The notes beneath the pieces were generated by a model. It was given only the letters and a program-made list of their open reading frames with translations. It ran no database searches and was not told the DNA's origin. DNA of 64,000 nucleotides from Globodera rostochiensis. Its lineage: Eukaryota; Nematoda; Chromadorea; Rhabditida; Heteroderidae. The number at the start of each line of letters is the position of its first letter. Positions within the stretch are counted from its first letter, which is position 1. The DNA lies in assembly GCA_018350325.1 (NCBI GenBank), contig JAEVLN010000013.1, positions 2,666,124 through 2,730,123 on the forward strand, in the 5' to 3' direction. Shown here in pieces: positions 22,345 through 35,028 of the stretch. Made by a program: the position numbers and the translations under genes.

Positions 22345-25024
22345 TTGCTCTCACTTTGTGCTGAAAGTGCGAAGGCAACTCGCTGTGCCGACGCTTTTCA
22401 ATCATTTTGATCATTTGGCGAAAGAAGAAACGACGCTTTTCTGTGTTAAAATGGAAAGAACGTGGGAGAAGTTGCCGAAAGCAATGTCTTTAACGTTTGG
22501 TTCAACCCCCGAGGGTAAGCAGCACGTGTTGTCCGGTGATATAAGCAGCCTAAGCATGGGGGAAAGATGAATGATTGTTGGGAGAGTGCTGTGAGTGAGT
22601 GACTGAGAAGAAGAGGGAGGGAGGGGGGGGGGACGAACAAATGGCAATTTATTTATTGGGGAGAGAGTGGAACAGGTGAGGGGGGGGGGGGGTTGTTGGA
22701 GGCAAATTTTATTATGAACAGGCCGAATTGGACGGACTGGAAAAAGTGCGAGAGAATAAAAGTGTGTGTAAATTGGACGGAAAAAAGCCATGGCAGAGAT
22801 GATGATCATGGATGGAATCTGCGAGAATTCCGCCGGACATTTTGAGAAAAGAGAGGAATTGTAAAGGACCCTTGTACGGAATATGAATAAATTTGATTAC
22901 CTATTTAGAGTAAGGGAAGGAAATGAGAAGAAGTGGGAGAGGGGTGATGGATAAAAAGGAGAGCCCCTAAAGGGTGGGGGAATGTCCATGAATGCGAAAT
23001 GAGTGGGAGTAGGGTGAAGGAGGAAAGGGGACTGAATGGAAGGCAAATTGAGGAGGTTGTGGGGGGGGGGCTCTTTGTTCCTATGGACTTCAATTTTGGC
23101 AAAAAGAGGTGTAATCGGGCAAAGAATTGCACAACTCTAACAAATTCGTAAAAGCACTCTTCGCACCCCTTTCTGTTCGTCTTCCCATTCCGTGCCATCC
23201 ATTCTAATTCCTTCCTATTCATCAACCAACCTTTCACCCCATTCCTTTTTAAATAATCGCATGACACAAAATATTATTTTGCACCGAGTCGACAAATGAT
23301 GGGAAAAGTGAGGAAAAAATGAAAGGGATGGACGGGAGGAGGGGAGGAAAGGGAGGGGGGGGGGGGGGTAAAGGGAGTGGCCAATGGGAAAGGAAGAGAG
23401 CGGACTGGCCAGAATGCATTGGGGGGGGGGGGAGGCGAGATTTGCGTGGACGGGTGGGTGGAAAAAGGGAAGATTGGTGCCAGGCCTTTGCTTTTAGACG
23501 GTCCTTTCTTCTCTTCCACTGACGCCCGGAGGGATGAAGAAACCCCGTCAGTTCAACGATGGGAAGGAGAGAAGACAATTGGCCAAAGGGAGTAAGCGGG
23601 GGGAGGGGGGAGGGAACGCAGGGGCGGCATTCCTTCCATTTTTGGCACATCCTCGGAGAAGAGGCTAATTCGTCTTCCAACCCTATTCCCCCGAGAGAAG
23701 TGACTGACTTCATTTCCTCCTCCAATTCGTTCAGCCCTCTCCCTCTCTTCCGGAGGTCCTACCAATTCCCCCCCCCGTCTCTTCTTTTCATTCGGTTTCG
23801 GTTCCAGCTTTGTTTTGTCTTTTTTCTTTAGGTTTGCTTGAGAGTAAAGGAAAAGAAAGAGAAAGAAGGAGAGGGAAGGAAATATTGAACAAAATAAGGG
23901 AACACTTCCCTCCCTCCCTCCCTCCCTCTTCCCATCCCTTTATCTCTTTCTCCTTTCCTTTTTATGCCCTCGAGGGACGCCAATGTTTGTTTTGGCCTTT
24001 TTGCAATGAATGTGCCGGGAACACCTCCCCACCCATTTCGGCACACTTTCCCGAAGCAAAACATGCATTGGCGAGGGAAGAAAAAATAAGAGAGAAATAA
24101 AAGGAGAAATTTTTCGTTAATTCGGAATTCGAAGGTCATAGCAAAGACCAATTGCAAGCCCCTTGGGGAGGAATTAAGCAAACACTGAGGGAATACTAAA
24201 ATGGTTGGAGTAAATTAAATGGAATTTGCAGGGGGAGGGGGGGGGGGAGGGGGGGGGGGAGGGAGGGGGGGGGGGGAGGGGGGGGGGGGAAACGTTGGGG
24301 GGTTAATTGTGTATTAAATATATTACAAAGGGTTGCTCCCTGACCCTTCGGGAATTGGGGTTATTCAGGGGCGACCAATTCATCGGGGGTCGGAGTGAAG
24401 GCATTTTAAAAACATTCAATTTAAAAAATATAATTAAATTGTGCATTTATTTATGTTTGTAGCTTTCCTTAGAAATTCAACAAAATAATTCGGGAACCCT
24501 CGTCACTATCATTTTCCATTATAGGACTCCAATTCATTTGTTGGGGAATACGTAAAAGTTATGTTCGCTTGAGGCTCAATTGAGCATTTCCAATTGCTAT
24601 TTTTACGCTTTTACTGATATTCCAAGAACAGCTGTTGAAAAACAAAAGGAAAGCATAAATTATTGGCGATTAGGCAAAAAGAAAACACCGGAGAAAAAGG
24701 ACGCCTCAAATTGACTTAAAGTGAATGAAAGACGCAAATTGGGAGAGGGGAGAGGGGGGGGGGGATAAGCAAAAAGAATAAACAATAACCATTTGATCTT
24801 CCATACGCCCTGTTAATGAGGCAATAATATCAAATCGCGTGTAAAACGGTTGAAATCATCGCAAGAATTTACCAGTTATGTTTAAATAAATGGGGACAAA
24901 GGAATCCATGCATAAATTTGACAAAAATATACTGATCACTAGTCATAAATAGAGAGATCGGACAACTACCCAAAACAAAGTTTGAGAAAATAAACTTTGG
25001 TTCACATTTTTTTTTGTCCAATCT
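22345..25024. other. Low-complexity intergenic DNA, no supported gene
   Basis: Purine-rich on the plus strand, with many G-runs; the most extreme is the G/A tract at about 24233-24291. Pro/Ser/Arg-rich open frames on both strands look like composition artefacts. No coding exon or RNA gene is supported. Confidence 0.55.
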
Positions 25025-28000
25025 CTAACCATAAGTTCTGGGAACATTATATAAATCCGTTCTAAGCAAAATTGGCATTGCAGTGTACCAGGCAAAAAAT
25101 CCAAGAAAATGTGAAAGGTACAACAGAGATCGGATTTTTATAGAGGCTATTTGAGCAATTTCGTCGATGGGCGGGAAACCGAAGACATTGCAGAGAGAGT
25201 GGGCGATGACGGGCGCGAGAATGTGGCCTAAACTATGAAACAGTATCAACCAGAAAAAAACCAACCAGTGCGGAAGAAAATATGGGTGGCATAAAGTCCG
25301 AACAGATAGGTATAAGTCATTTGGAAACCTTAAATTAACTAAAAATATGGTCTGTATGTTGAGTGGGGATACGTTTCGTCCCGCCGTTTCGGTCCCAGTT
25401 GCCAAAAACCACTCTTTAGGTCAAAATTTGTAGGAGTTTTTTTATTCTAATGAGGCACTGAGTAAGAATTCGTCAACATAAAATACAAATTTAGACAGGG
25501 GTTTATAAGGCTTAGGCCTAAGACATCCTGGCTTGGGGTTCGTTAGGCTTAGGCCTAAGCACCTTGGCTTGGGGGAAAGGTATTTTCTTTATTATTCTAT
25601 TCAACAAATGATTTAAGGGTTTGAATGTTGAAATTAGTTGCGTAGGCGGGACCAAAACGGCGGTCCCCTTCCCTTATGTGTTCGTTCTTACCTCTGATGG
25701 CCAACGCCTCTTTTAGCGTCAATCCCTGTCTTCGATCTTCGGAAATGTGGTGAAAATGCGATAGCGAAAAAGTCTTAAAGAGGAAAAATAAGGCGCATTT
25801 ACTCCAAAAGTTTGTGTCCACAATTGGGGAGACGAAAGTGGCAAGTTGCGAGCCAAGGCAATGCCGAAATAAGGAAGCCGAACACGCCCTGAAGGTCAAT
25901 TCCTCAGTGATCGGCGCCTAATTCGCTTTGTGCATCATTAGCTCTCTCCAGACTGTTTGTTACTTACGGCGATTGTGCATCGAATCCAAAGAATGTCGGT
26001 GAAAGAAATGCGCCAATTGTTAAAATCTCAAAACAATGTTTCGAAATGGCATCAGTAAAAAACAATGCTTGAAAGTGCTAAAGCCTAAGTCAGAAACCGA
26101 CCGAGCAATTGTCTCAGAGTTCCATTCAAAGTGTACATCAGCAAAGTTCCAGAGTAGAAAATAAGGGTGAGCAGTGTGGGATAAGCAATAGCACTCAAAT
26201 GCCCGTTTGGTCGAAGGCCCATTTGCGAAAAAGGGCTCGAGTTGTGCTAAAAAGGGGAGGGTTGGACAAATATATGTGGCGTCAACTCGACAATTTTTTT
26301 GATCAGATTTCCCAATTTTGTGTTTTAATGTTTAGTCTATTTTTTAAGAGACCGACCTGGATCTGGATCCAGACCTGGATTTTTTTGGATCCAGGAATCC
26401 AGATCCAACAGGGGCTTCAGACGACCTGGATTTTTTCTGGATTTTTGTCCATCAAAGCCAGATCCAGGCATAACCAACCTGGATTTTCCGGATTAAAAAA
26501 TGCACCCCTAAAGATGGTGTTTCTAAGCAAAAAACACCAGCAATTTTAAAAGGCTTTAAATGCCGTATTTTTTAAATTTTAGTTGCAATTTCTTAACAAT
26601 TTGAGTCAAAAATTCAAATTTTTTCGGCGGCGCCTATGGCGCACTAACATAATGTCGAAGCCACGAAATGTCGACTCATAATCAGCAAAAAACGATGAAA
26701 TGTCGAATTTCAAAAAATTAGTAAAATTTCTAAGTCGATGAAAAGATTTTTCTAGGGATTTTCGGGGGCGTAGAATCCGAATCTGACATTCATTCCGACA
26801 AATTTCGAACCCCGGACCTGAAACAAGATTTTGGTAATCCTGTCTTTCATTGGTCCCGAATTTTTTTATTTCGAAATGAAGGTTTTATGCAATTCTGAGA
26901 AGTGTTCGGGGGTTATCGAGGCCCCTGATCACGAAATATAGCATCAGATTTATCATAACTTCATCTAATACATGATTGAACATCTATTATTTAAAAAAAA
27001 ATCAAAATTTTTAAAAGCCGATTTTTATTAGCAACTGGCGAGTATTTGTTGTGGATTTAAATAGGCGTTTCCCTTTTCGTTTTCGTGCATTTTTGAACGA
27101 TTTGAACAATAAAAAAAAATTAAATTTTCGGAAAAATGTTCAGTGCAATAAAAATCGACTTTTAAACATTTTTTTTTCCAAAAATCATAGATGTTGAAAT
27201 CATGATTAGATAATGCCTTATGATGAATCTGATCATATTTGTGATCAGGGACCTCGATATTTTCTGGCTACGGCATTCGTGGCTCCACAAAAAAGATTTT
27301 ATTTCTAAATTGTTCTTATATTTTTGGCTTCATATTTGGTTAAAAATTACCTGGATCCAGGTGGTCGACGACCTGGATTTTTTTATCCAGATCCAGGATT
27401 TTTCAAAATATCGGTCTTTTGTGTTATTTGAGCTAAAAATGTAAAGTCGGGGGTTTTCGGGGGTGCTGATTACAAATCTGACATCAGATTTTGACAAATC
27501 ATTTTTTGTCTAAGATTTTTTGATTTTTGGTAATAGCCCCAATTTTCAAAAAATTTATTTTTTCGCAAAAAACAAACAGTTAATTTGCATTTTTAGATAT
27601 CAGATTCAAATTCTAATCATCAGAAAACCCAGGAAACGACCTTTTTTAATATTTTACATAATTTTAGAAAATCGATTTTTCGAAAAATTCGAATTCGGGT
27701 CCGGGGTTCAAAATCGGGCGAATTGGAGGACAGATTCAGATTCTACGTCCCAGAACAGCCCTAGAAACTGTTTCTAACGACTTTATAAAATGTTTTTATT
27801 TTCTGAAAAAAATTAGGGGGCAAAGTTCGCACTTACCAATTGAAGGAGAAAGTAGGTTGATGGAATTACTAACGCATTGTTTACCACGGCGGCCAAAAAG
27901 CGACGACGAACATTTGGTACGTAACTGAGTTAATGTATAGGAGACCATTGTAAAGAAACATTGTGAAACTAAAGAACATTGCCTCCTATAACTGTGATTT

Positions 28001-28598
28001 GATAAGCGCAAACAAGTTCTCTCGACCTACAAAAACCACAGTTCGTGGATTTGAACCTAATCTTTGGTTTTCTATAAAAAATCCGAGTTTTGGACCATAC
28101 TTTGAACCACGCACGTAGCCAGGATTTTTTTTTGAGGGGGGGCAAAAAAGTCGATTCTTACAAATTGGGGGTGTGTTTTTCCGTTTTTTATTGCATTTTT
28201 GTAAAGCAATTTTTTCACAAAATGATAGGTTTTTAGGGGTGGTTGGCGGTGCCTAGGCGCCGCCGAGAAAGATTTTTGATGAAAATTTGTTAAAAAATTG
28301 TAAAAGTGCAAAACAATAGGGTCCCCCCTATGGTTTTTTTGTCAAATTTCATTTCGGGAGGGGGCCATGCCCCCTCTGCCCCCCCCTGGCTACGTGCCTG
28401 CTTTGAACAGAAAACCTCTTAAATTTGTCTCGAGAGATGAAATAGGGCAGTACTTTTTATATGATCTTTAATTCACCCCAAAAACAATTAAGGAATATAC
28501 TCGCGAGATCGTTGGCGATCGTCAAACGCATATATAAAGCCCACATAACTGATTGGCATCAAAATTGCGCCGCCGATATAGATGAAGCATTCTCGCAT
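25025..28598 (-). CDS. rce1: CAAX prenyl protease 2 (RCE1/FCE-2), ER membrane
   Basis: RCE1 removes the -AAX tripeptide from prenylated proteins such as Ras at the endoplasmic reticulum. Eight exons join in phase to give 277 residues: 28598-28501, 27924-27837, 26246-26102, 26026-25968, 25917-25822, 25773-25692, 25328-25266 and 25227-25025 (stop TAG). The N-terminus contains YVGFIYAFDD and VPNVRRRFLAAVV, aligned with the human RCE1 start. The catalytic elements are all present: EELTFR (the EExxxR motif, about residues 135-140), SHFHH (about 167-171) and HSLCN (HxxxN) in the C-terminal part. The intron between exons 2 and 3 (27836-26247) is filled with repeat sequence, including GGATCC-rich inverted blocks. 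The intron between exons 1 and 2 hosts a 293-bp transposon at 28.1 kb. The in-frame 48-nt intron at 25821-25774 is inferred from family spacing. Confidence 0.92.
26340..27780. repeat. Repeat-filled intron of RCE1
   Basis: Inverted and dispersed repeat blocks lie inside the second RCE1 intron. They include CCTGGAT(T/C)-rich segments near 26355-26490 and 27350-27410, and the family block TCGAACCCCGGACC near 26806 with its inverted copy near 27690. I could not define element ends with confidence. Confidence 0.6.
28108..28400. mobile_element. Inverted-repeat element of the GTAGCCAGG family, 8-bp duplication
   Basis: The ends CACGCACGTAGCCAGGATTT and CCTGGCTACGTGCCTG are inverted copies, flanked by perfect CTTTGAAC duplications (28100-28107 and 28401-28408). 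It lies in the first intron of RCE1. The interior carries the family palindrome (GGCGGTGCCTAGGCGCCGCC). Confidence 0.88.
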
Positions 28599-28619
28599 AG
28601 AAATAAAAAGATCTGAAGG

Positions 28620-29345
28620 GTTTTAATTAAGGGAATAAAAAAATTAGTCTCTTTTGATTTGGTTTATTTTTTTCAGTTTTTTTATTTTGTAGATCTGAAG
28701 GGTAGGATAAGGATCGGTAAGTGGATTCAAATAACCATATTTTCAGACAATTTTAGAAAAATATTTCATAAATTTTGACCAAATGAAATTTATTTTGGTA
28801 TCTTTTGGCCTCGAAACTCAAAAAACATGCTCAAAATCATCCAAAACGTAAAGTTGGCAAAATGAACAGTTGGCAAAACGTAGTGTTACCTCGGTTCAGA
28901 CTGGGCCTCCCGCAAAAAATTTTTACATATTCATTCAGCCAAACGTCCCCGACTCAGAATTCTGCCCAAAAGCCTATTTTAAAATTTTTGAATTCGATGA
29001 TTTTGTTAAGAGAATTGGTCCAAAAACTGCAGAATACCGTGGATTAGTCTCTGTGTCTGCTTATTCTCATTTCTGTTCCCTCAACCCCTTTTCTTCTTCT
29101 CTTTAATCTTTTATTTACTTCCTTCGCTTCACCGCTAATATTCACATTTCTCCATGCTTCTTACTATTCCTATCACTCAGCAGAATTATCCTACCATCAA
29201 CCTCTTAATCCTTCTCTCTTCATACTGGTTTGTTTGTTCATTTATTGCTTCAATTGAATCCCGACAAATCCGATGAGACCTAATGCTTATAGTTGCAGCG
29301 CCTACTTTTAAAAACTGAACCGAGTCAGATTTCTTTCCAAAAGAT
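28620..29345. other. Gap between RCE1 and pyrophosphatase
   Basis: RCE1 (minus) and the pyrophosphatase (plus) are transcribed divergently from this ~750-nt gap, so it probably holds both promoters. A short plus-strand frame (NVPDSEFCPKAYFKIFEFDD) near 28930-29040 is unrecognised and has no splice or start support. Confidence 0.45.
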
Positions 29346-30640
29346 ATGTTTAGGTCATTTAACAAACTCGCGGGAGCAACGCCAATTTTCTTAAACAATA
29401 AAACTTTTACGATTTTATCGACAATGAGTACTTATCAAACAGTCGAAAAAGGATCTCTGCACACGCTTAACTATCGTCTCTTCTTTAGTAAGTTTTTGAT
29501 TTTTTCCATAGATTTTAAGCGTCTCTAAAAAACAAAATCATATAAATATAATACCTATTGATTTGTTAAATTGTCTACGAAATTTTAGAAAAATATGCAA
29601 TGGATGAAGAGAAAATATCCAGTTAATTAATTTGCTTTGAAATGTAGAGAATTCGGATGGGAAGCTGGTCTCACCTTGGCATGACATTCCCCTCTATGCA
29701 TCTGAGTCGAAAAAACTGTTCAATATGGTTGTCGAAATTCCAAGATGGACTAACGCTAAGATGGAGGTTGGCTAAAATAGGTTTTTGAGGTCGCTAAATG
29801 GTTTTTTTACAGATGGCCACAAAGGAAGCGATGGCACCGATCCGTCAGGATGAGAAGAAGGGACTTCCGCGATTCGTTAACAACGTTTTTCCTCATCGCG
29901 GGTACATTTGGAACTACGGAGCGCTTCCTCAAACTTGGGAAGATCCGGCACATAAGGACCAAAATACGGACGCCAACGGGGATAATGACCCAATTGACGT
30001 GATTGAAATCGGCACCAAAGTGCAAAAGCGAGGAGCCGTCATTCGGGTTTGCTTTGATTTGGCAGATAAACAATTTTGGATTATTCAGGTCAAAGTTTTG
30101 GGCGTTTTAGCGCTGCTGGATGAGGGCGAAACCGACTGGAAGGTTAGATCGGAAACGGAGAGACATTCACTTAAACAACGATTTCGGTCTTAGTTGATCG
30201 CCATCGATGAAAATGACGAATTGGCTCCGAAGTTGAACGGAATTGAGGACGTGGAGAAGAACTTCCCGGGGCTGTTGAGTGCCACCCACGAATGGTTCCG
30301 TGTTTACAAAATCCCCACGGGGAAGCCCGAGAATAAATTCGCCTTCAATGGCCAATTCAAAGGCCAAAATTTTGCTCACCAAATCATCGAACAAACGCAT
30401 CAACTCTGGAAGAAATTGATTGCTTCGGCGAGTCCGCAGCCGTTGAACACGTACGAAAATTTACAAACTTTGCTATTCAATTGAAATTCCAGTGAGTGCC
30501 ACGTGGAGGGAGCTGCTTTCAGGGCAAATTTGTTGGACTGGGAAGATGTTTTATCAAAACAACCCGAATTGGGCCAAGTCCAACCAGTTCCGGATCACGT
30601 CGATAAATGGCATTTCATCGGACTCCATCAGCAGCAGTGA
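29346..30640 (+). CDS. pyp-1: Family I inorganic pyrophosphatase
   Basis: This enzyme hydrolyses PPi to two phosphates with Mg2+, pulling biosynthetic reactions forward. The exons are 29346-29487, 29648-29766, 29813-30046, 30089-30142, 30194-30450 and 30493-30640, all in phase, giving 317 residues. The family signature DNDPIDV lies at about residues 144-150. Surrounding blocks such as [20 protein letters not shown] are characteristic of eukaryotic soluble pyrophosphatase. The start choice matters: the first ATG (29346) adds a 26-residue extension ([19 protein letters not shown]...) with four basic and no acidic residues, while a second ATG at 29424 ([10 protein letters not shown]) gives a typical cytosolic start. 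An AATAAA lies at 30743. Confidence 0.95.
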
Positions 30641-30928
30641 CTAACCACGCGGGAACGACTCGGCATTAAGTGACGGATAAAGATAAAATGAGCGTTGTTA
30701 AATTATTGGATTTTGGTTTAGTCTGGACTTCTGATTTAATGTAATAAACGTATTTATAAATTGTTAATGATTCCTTTTGTTTATGTTTAACCATAGAAAC
30801 AAAATTATTTCGTGAGATATTTCTTAGAAAGCTTTGTCTGAGGGGAATTCAAGTAAAAATGTGACTAATATTCGGTAGAACAATTGCGATATAATACAAG
30901 ATAGATACAGAGGTTTTCTATTTGCTGT

Positions 30929-33900
30929 TCAAGAGGCTTGAGGTAAGAACGTGTGGGTTGGACCCAAGCTGGTCACAAATGGACAGTTTAACCGGACAAT
31001 CTGTGGGTTGTTGGTCCACAATTCCCATTGCTTCAGTCCAGCCTTACTCTGTCTGTGACGCAGTCGGTTGGGAGTCCGATGGAACGGATGTGCCCGATTA
31101 GAGTGGGGTTTTCGGAGAGACTCCATTGGGGAAGACTCTGCGGACATTGGAGACGGATGAACGAATGGGCCATATAAGTGAGTTCGTGCTGGTCGGGAGA
31201 CAGCCCGAACATAAGTTGAAAGGAACGTTTGTCCAAGTCGGGCAGCTGAAGGTCAGGGACAAACAGACAAAGTCAGAAAGTGCACAGGATTGCGAACCCA
31301 CCAGCAATTCGAGCTCAGCCCACGTCACTTCCTTCGTTGCTTCTTCCATTTCCACTACCAGATCCGACGGAATTCCCCGCGTAGTATTCAGGGTCTCTCT
31401 CTGCAATTTCCCCGCCGGTGTTTCTTTTCTCTGCCCAATTGTCAATGCCCTCAGTTTCCGCTCGAACAGAAGGGAACGGCGCTAAAAAGTGATTGAGTGA
31501 GGCCATGGCCATACCCAGAAAAAAAAATTTAAAAACTCAGGGGGGGGGGCAAGCCAAAGTAGATTTTAGGGGGTGCATTTTTGGGTCCCCCCCCCCGTGG
31601 TTACGTGCATGAGGCAAATAGTAATTGTGGCTGACCTGGGGACTTGTACGCGTTTTTCCCGGCGAGTTAGCATCCGTCGAAGGCCATCTCGAAAGATCGT
31701 TTAAGATTCCATCCAACACGCTGAACTTCGGACATCGTTTATCATTCCTCCCCCCCCCCCTCCTTCCCTAGTCCCCACCTCGCTTCCAATGGTCCATAAC
31801 TTTGCTCAGGAATTGCGGGTGCTGCTATGGTGAAAGAAGAAGAGGATGAAGGCGGGTGAGTGAGATGATGCGGATGTTGGGGTTGTTCAAAATCTAGGAG
31901 CAGGCAAGTGGGAGGAGAAGTGGAGAAAGAAGAGGAGGAGTTGGAAGGAAGATGCGGAGTGAAGAGGCCTTTGCTGGGCGTCTCGATGATGGAGGTGGAC
32001 GACATACCGGAGGAGTCCAGAAAGCCCGAGTCATTGGTGGAAGAGTTCTCTTTGGTCGACTCAAAAGAAGTCGAGGGCACCTGTTCCTTCCTTTTTCGCG
32101 CAACAAAACTGTTTTCATCCGTTGTTGAACTTGGAGGCGTTGCTTTGTCCTCTCCATTCCTGGAATAACAATTCAACAATTGCGACTGCGTCACATCTTT
32201 CAGATGTTCTCCACTGAAGCGGATTCCTGAAATAGACAAGTTTAAAGCTCAATAAATTTCAGACGCGCCAACGGCATGAATTTTTTAATATTTTCGATGA
32301 AAAGAAAACATCTTTCTACTTACTTTTCCCGATTTTCTCTTCCAACCCCCTCGGATCTTTATTCGAAAGGAAAAATATAATTATTTTTGGGGTTCTCTCG
32401 GGCTTAGTAAAATTAGACTTTCGAGCAGCCCTGGCGTCCAATCATAAAGACTGACCAATGTAATTGTGAATGTTCAGCGGTCGTAACACAGGAAGCGAGG
32501 AAGAGGAGGAGGTTGGGGAACAATCACCGCTGGGGTTACTTTGGTCATTGAACCTTTGACGGATAAAAAAGGCGGACATTGGGGAGATGGAGAGATGGAT
32601 GTGTCCACATTGTGAGCTGTTGTTGCATGATTTTGGAGTGCGGAGTGTGGGGGAATGGCGCTGAACGGTTGAGATCAATTTTAGAAAAAAAACGAATTTC
32701 TTGTACTATACACGCTTTTTTTCTGATGGACCAATCCGGGCAAATTTGTGGTAAATATCGGTCATAGCGGCCAGAGCCAAAATCGAACAAAACATATACC
32801 AACGGGTCGTTACACGGCCTCTCATTATTTAATCCGGCTTTTGTTACTGCTTAAAAGTCGTTTTCCTTAATTTTCAGGTTTTTAAACCGGTTCAAAAACC
32901 CAATTTTGATTTTCTATCAACTAATTCCTAATTGTAAAAGCCAATATGAGTGATTTTTCCTATTTTTTACTCGTCTGTAACTCTTCAGGGAATGGTTGCC
33001 CAATTCTTCGGATTCTTACATTGCAGACCGAGAGGAGTCGATTGGTATGTTTTGTTCGATTTTGGCTCTGGCCGCTATGACAGATATTTTCCTTGGAGTT
33101 TGCCCGACTTAGTCCCCATGTAAAATAGACACTTCAGTACCAGATTTAAGTGTTACCGTTTTAAATTCTCAATTTTGATTTTCTATTCGGTATCGTCAAA
33201 AAAAATTTTTACCGGTGGCGCCTTTGGCACCGCGTGAAGCAGAACTCAAAAAAATTTGGGAAATACTGTTGGCCCCCTCCCATTACCAAAAAAAAATATC
33301 AAAGTCGAGAAACGGGTGTCGGCGCTTTTTATTTGTTAGGGCCAAGGGCGTAGCCAGGGGGGGGGGCTGAGGGGGCTGCAGCCCCCCCTTCCCCTCCCGA
33401 AATGATTGTGAAAAAAAATCCATAGGGGGGACCCTATTGTTTTGCAAAATTGGTCTTTTTATTTGACCAATTTTCTTTACAAATTGCTTTTAAAATCGTC
33501 ATTTTTCCCGGCGGCGCCTATCGGCATCGCCTCCCCCCCCCCTCCTCCCGAAAAATTGCTTAAGAAAAATGCAATAAAACCCAAAATTGCACCCCTAAAA
33601 ATCGATTTTTTTACTTGACTCAGTCCCCCTTGAAAAAAATCCTGGCTACGCCCTTGGTTAGGGCATAGATGGCCAAGGAGGGTGGGGGGGGGGGTCGGCT
33701 CGATTTGGAAGGGAAAAAAATGGCGCCTGCGCTCAGATGGCCAAATATCCCCTCCCAGCGCCTGTGGCAGTTGAAGGGGAACTGACCACTCTCCTCATCA
33801 AAGGGGGCGACGTGAACGGTGTGCCCGGTTGTCTGCTGCTGATTGGGGTACCGGTGCTGAAGGCGATGGTGTCCGCCAATCTTTTGGTACCGTTCTTTCG

Positions 33901-34322
33901 AAGGGATGGGGAAAAAGTCGGACATTGGCGTCGAGAAATGATGGCCGGAAGGGACCGTTGCAGATTTGTGACGGATGGCAGATGATGAACAGACTCGGGG
34001 ATTCTGTTCAGATCCACTCGAATAGCCACTGAACGCCACGTTTTGCGCACTCGACGACGGTCCGGAGTCTCCAAAACGTTCACCTGAAAAAAAATGTTTG
34101 AGACCTGCAAGGAAGGTGACGCACTACGGATGGCCATCCCCGAGTGTCCGCCTCCGCCTCGTCGGATGAAGAAGAGGAGCAGCAAGGAGGAACAGTTGAC
34201 GAAGAGGAGGAAGAGGAGCATGGCTTATCGGTTGGAGAAAACGAGGAAATCATCGGGGAGAGGTGAGAAAAATGTTCCTGTGAGACAAGACGGGGGTTAT
34301 AAGTCAAAGTAAAAAAAGACAA
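30929..34322 (-). CDS. Unrecognised multi-exon Ser-rich protein (model incomplete)
   Basis: I do not recognise this gene. Several minus-strand segments look coding and lie between plausible splice sites. About 34322-33690 is Ser-rich and includes SDEAEADTRGWPSVV, then DFFPIPSKERYQKI and NCHRRWEGIFGHLS. About 32580-32456 encodes SAFFIRQRFNDQSNPSGD. 32226 to about 31790 encodes SGEHLKDVTQSQLLNCYSRN and a Ser/Thr-Pro-rich disordered stretch (IIETPSKGLFTP). About 31725-31640 encodes KFSVLDGILNDLSRWPS. 31483-31309 plus 31237-31150 encode FERKLRALTIGQ, EVTWAELELL and LDKRSFQLMFGLSPDQHE. Junction phases between several segments could not be reconciled. They may be one gene or two, and a transposon at 33343-33656 separates the first from the rest. 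The composition suggests a regulated, largely disordered protein. Confidence 0.4.
33343..33656. mobile_element. hAT-like element of the CAAGGGCGTAGCCAGG family
   Basis: The ends CAAGGGCGTAGCCAGG and CCTGGCTACGCCCTTG are perfect inverted copies. They are flanked by perfect 8-bp duplications GTTAGGGC (33335-33342 and 33657-33664). At 314 bp it has no coding capacity. Its palindromic interior (CGGCGGCGCCTATCGGCATC) matches copies at 7.5, 28.1 and 63.7 kb. Confidence 0.92.
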
Positions 34323-35028
34323 GATAAAAAAAGATTTCGTTGATCAAATAAAGGACACATTTTCTTTAACAATTTATTCAATGTTGAAATTAATTAATTG
34401 GGCCATCTGTCTAAGATCTATTAGAAATTAAAACGAATATTCTTCAAAAATTCCATAACTCTCGGAACCCGAATTCGAACATTTCGTCGAAAAAAAAATT
34501 CAAAAATTTCCAAAAATAAATTTCACCCTCAAATCTTAACCTCAAAATCATCTTCAAAAAGCATTAATTGATAATCTTGTTGCTTTTGTTACTAAAAAAC
34601 GAGTTGGTCGAAAACGAGTTAAATTTTTACCGATTTGAGGGCAGTATTGATTTTTTTCAAATTACGAATTTTCGAAACATCAAAAGTAGACAAAAAGCAG
34701 CAAATCATTTGACGATACCGTTGAATTTGCCAAAAAAAACACAAAAAATCGACAAAAAGTTTACAAAGCTCCTAAAAACCACAAAATCATAAAGGACGAA
34801 TCTTTAAAAAAAGGACGAATGTAACAGACATGAGGGAAAGTGACGGCACGACACGCACCCGAGGGCAGGGAAAGGCAAACACCGTCGTCGAAACTCGTTC
34901 CCTTATGGGGCAGGGGAAATGGGTCAACCGACATTCCAATCGCTTTGTCACAGGCAGCTCAGAAAACGATCGAAAACGGGTCGAATTATTTAAAAAAAGG
35001 AGGATGGCAAAGGGGGGAAACGGTGTCC
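34323..35028. other. AT-rich intergenic DNA with dispersed-repeat fragments
   Basis: It contains a fragment of the CGAACCC/GAATTCG dispersed block near 34460-34480 and AGGACGAAT repeats near 34795-34820 that recur near 12.7 kb. No gene is supported. Confidence 0.45.

Noticed and set aside
22411..22809. 132-residue minus-strand frame
   Set aside because: It is rich in Pro/Ser/Leu encoded by purine tracts on the other strand; no motif or splice support.
23249..23725. 158-residue minus-strand Pro-rich frame
   Set aside because: It is generated by G-runs read on the opposite strand, with no start context or family match.
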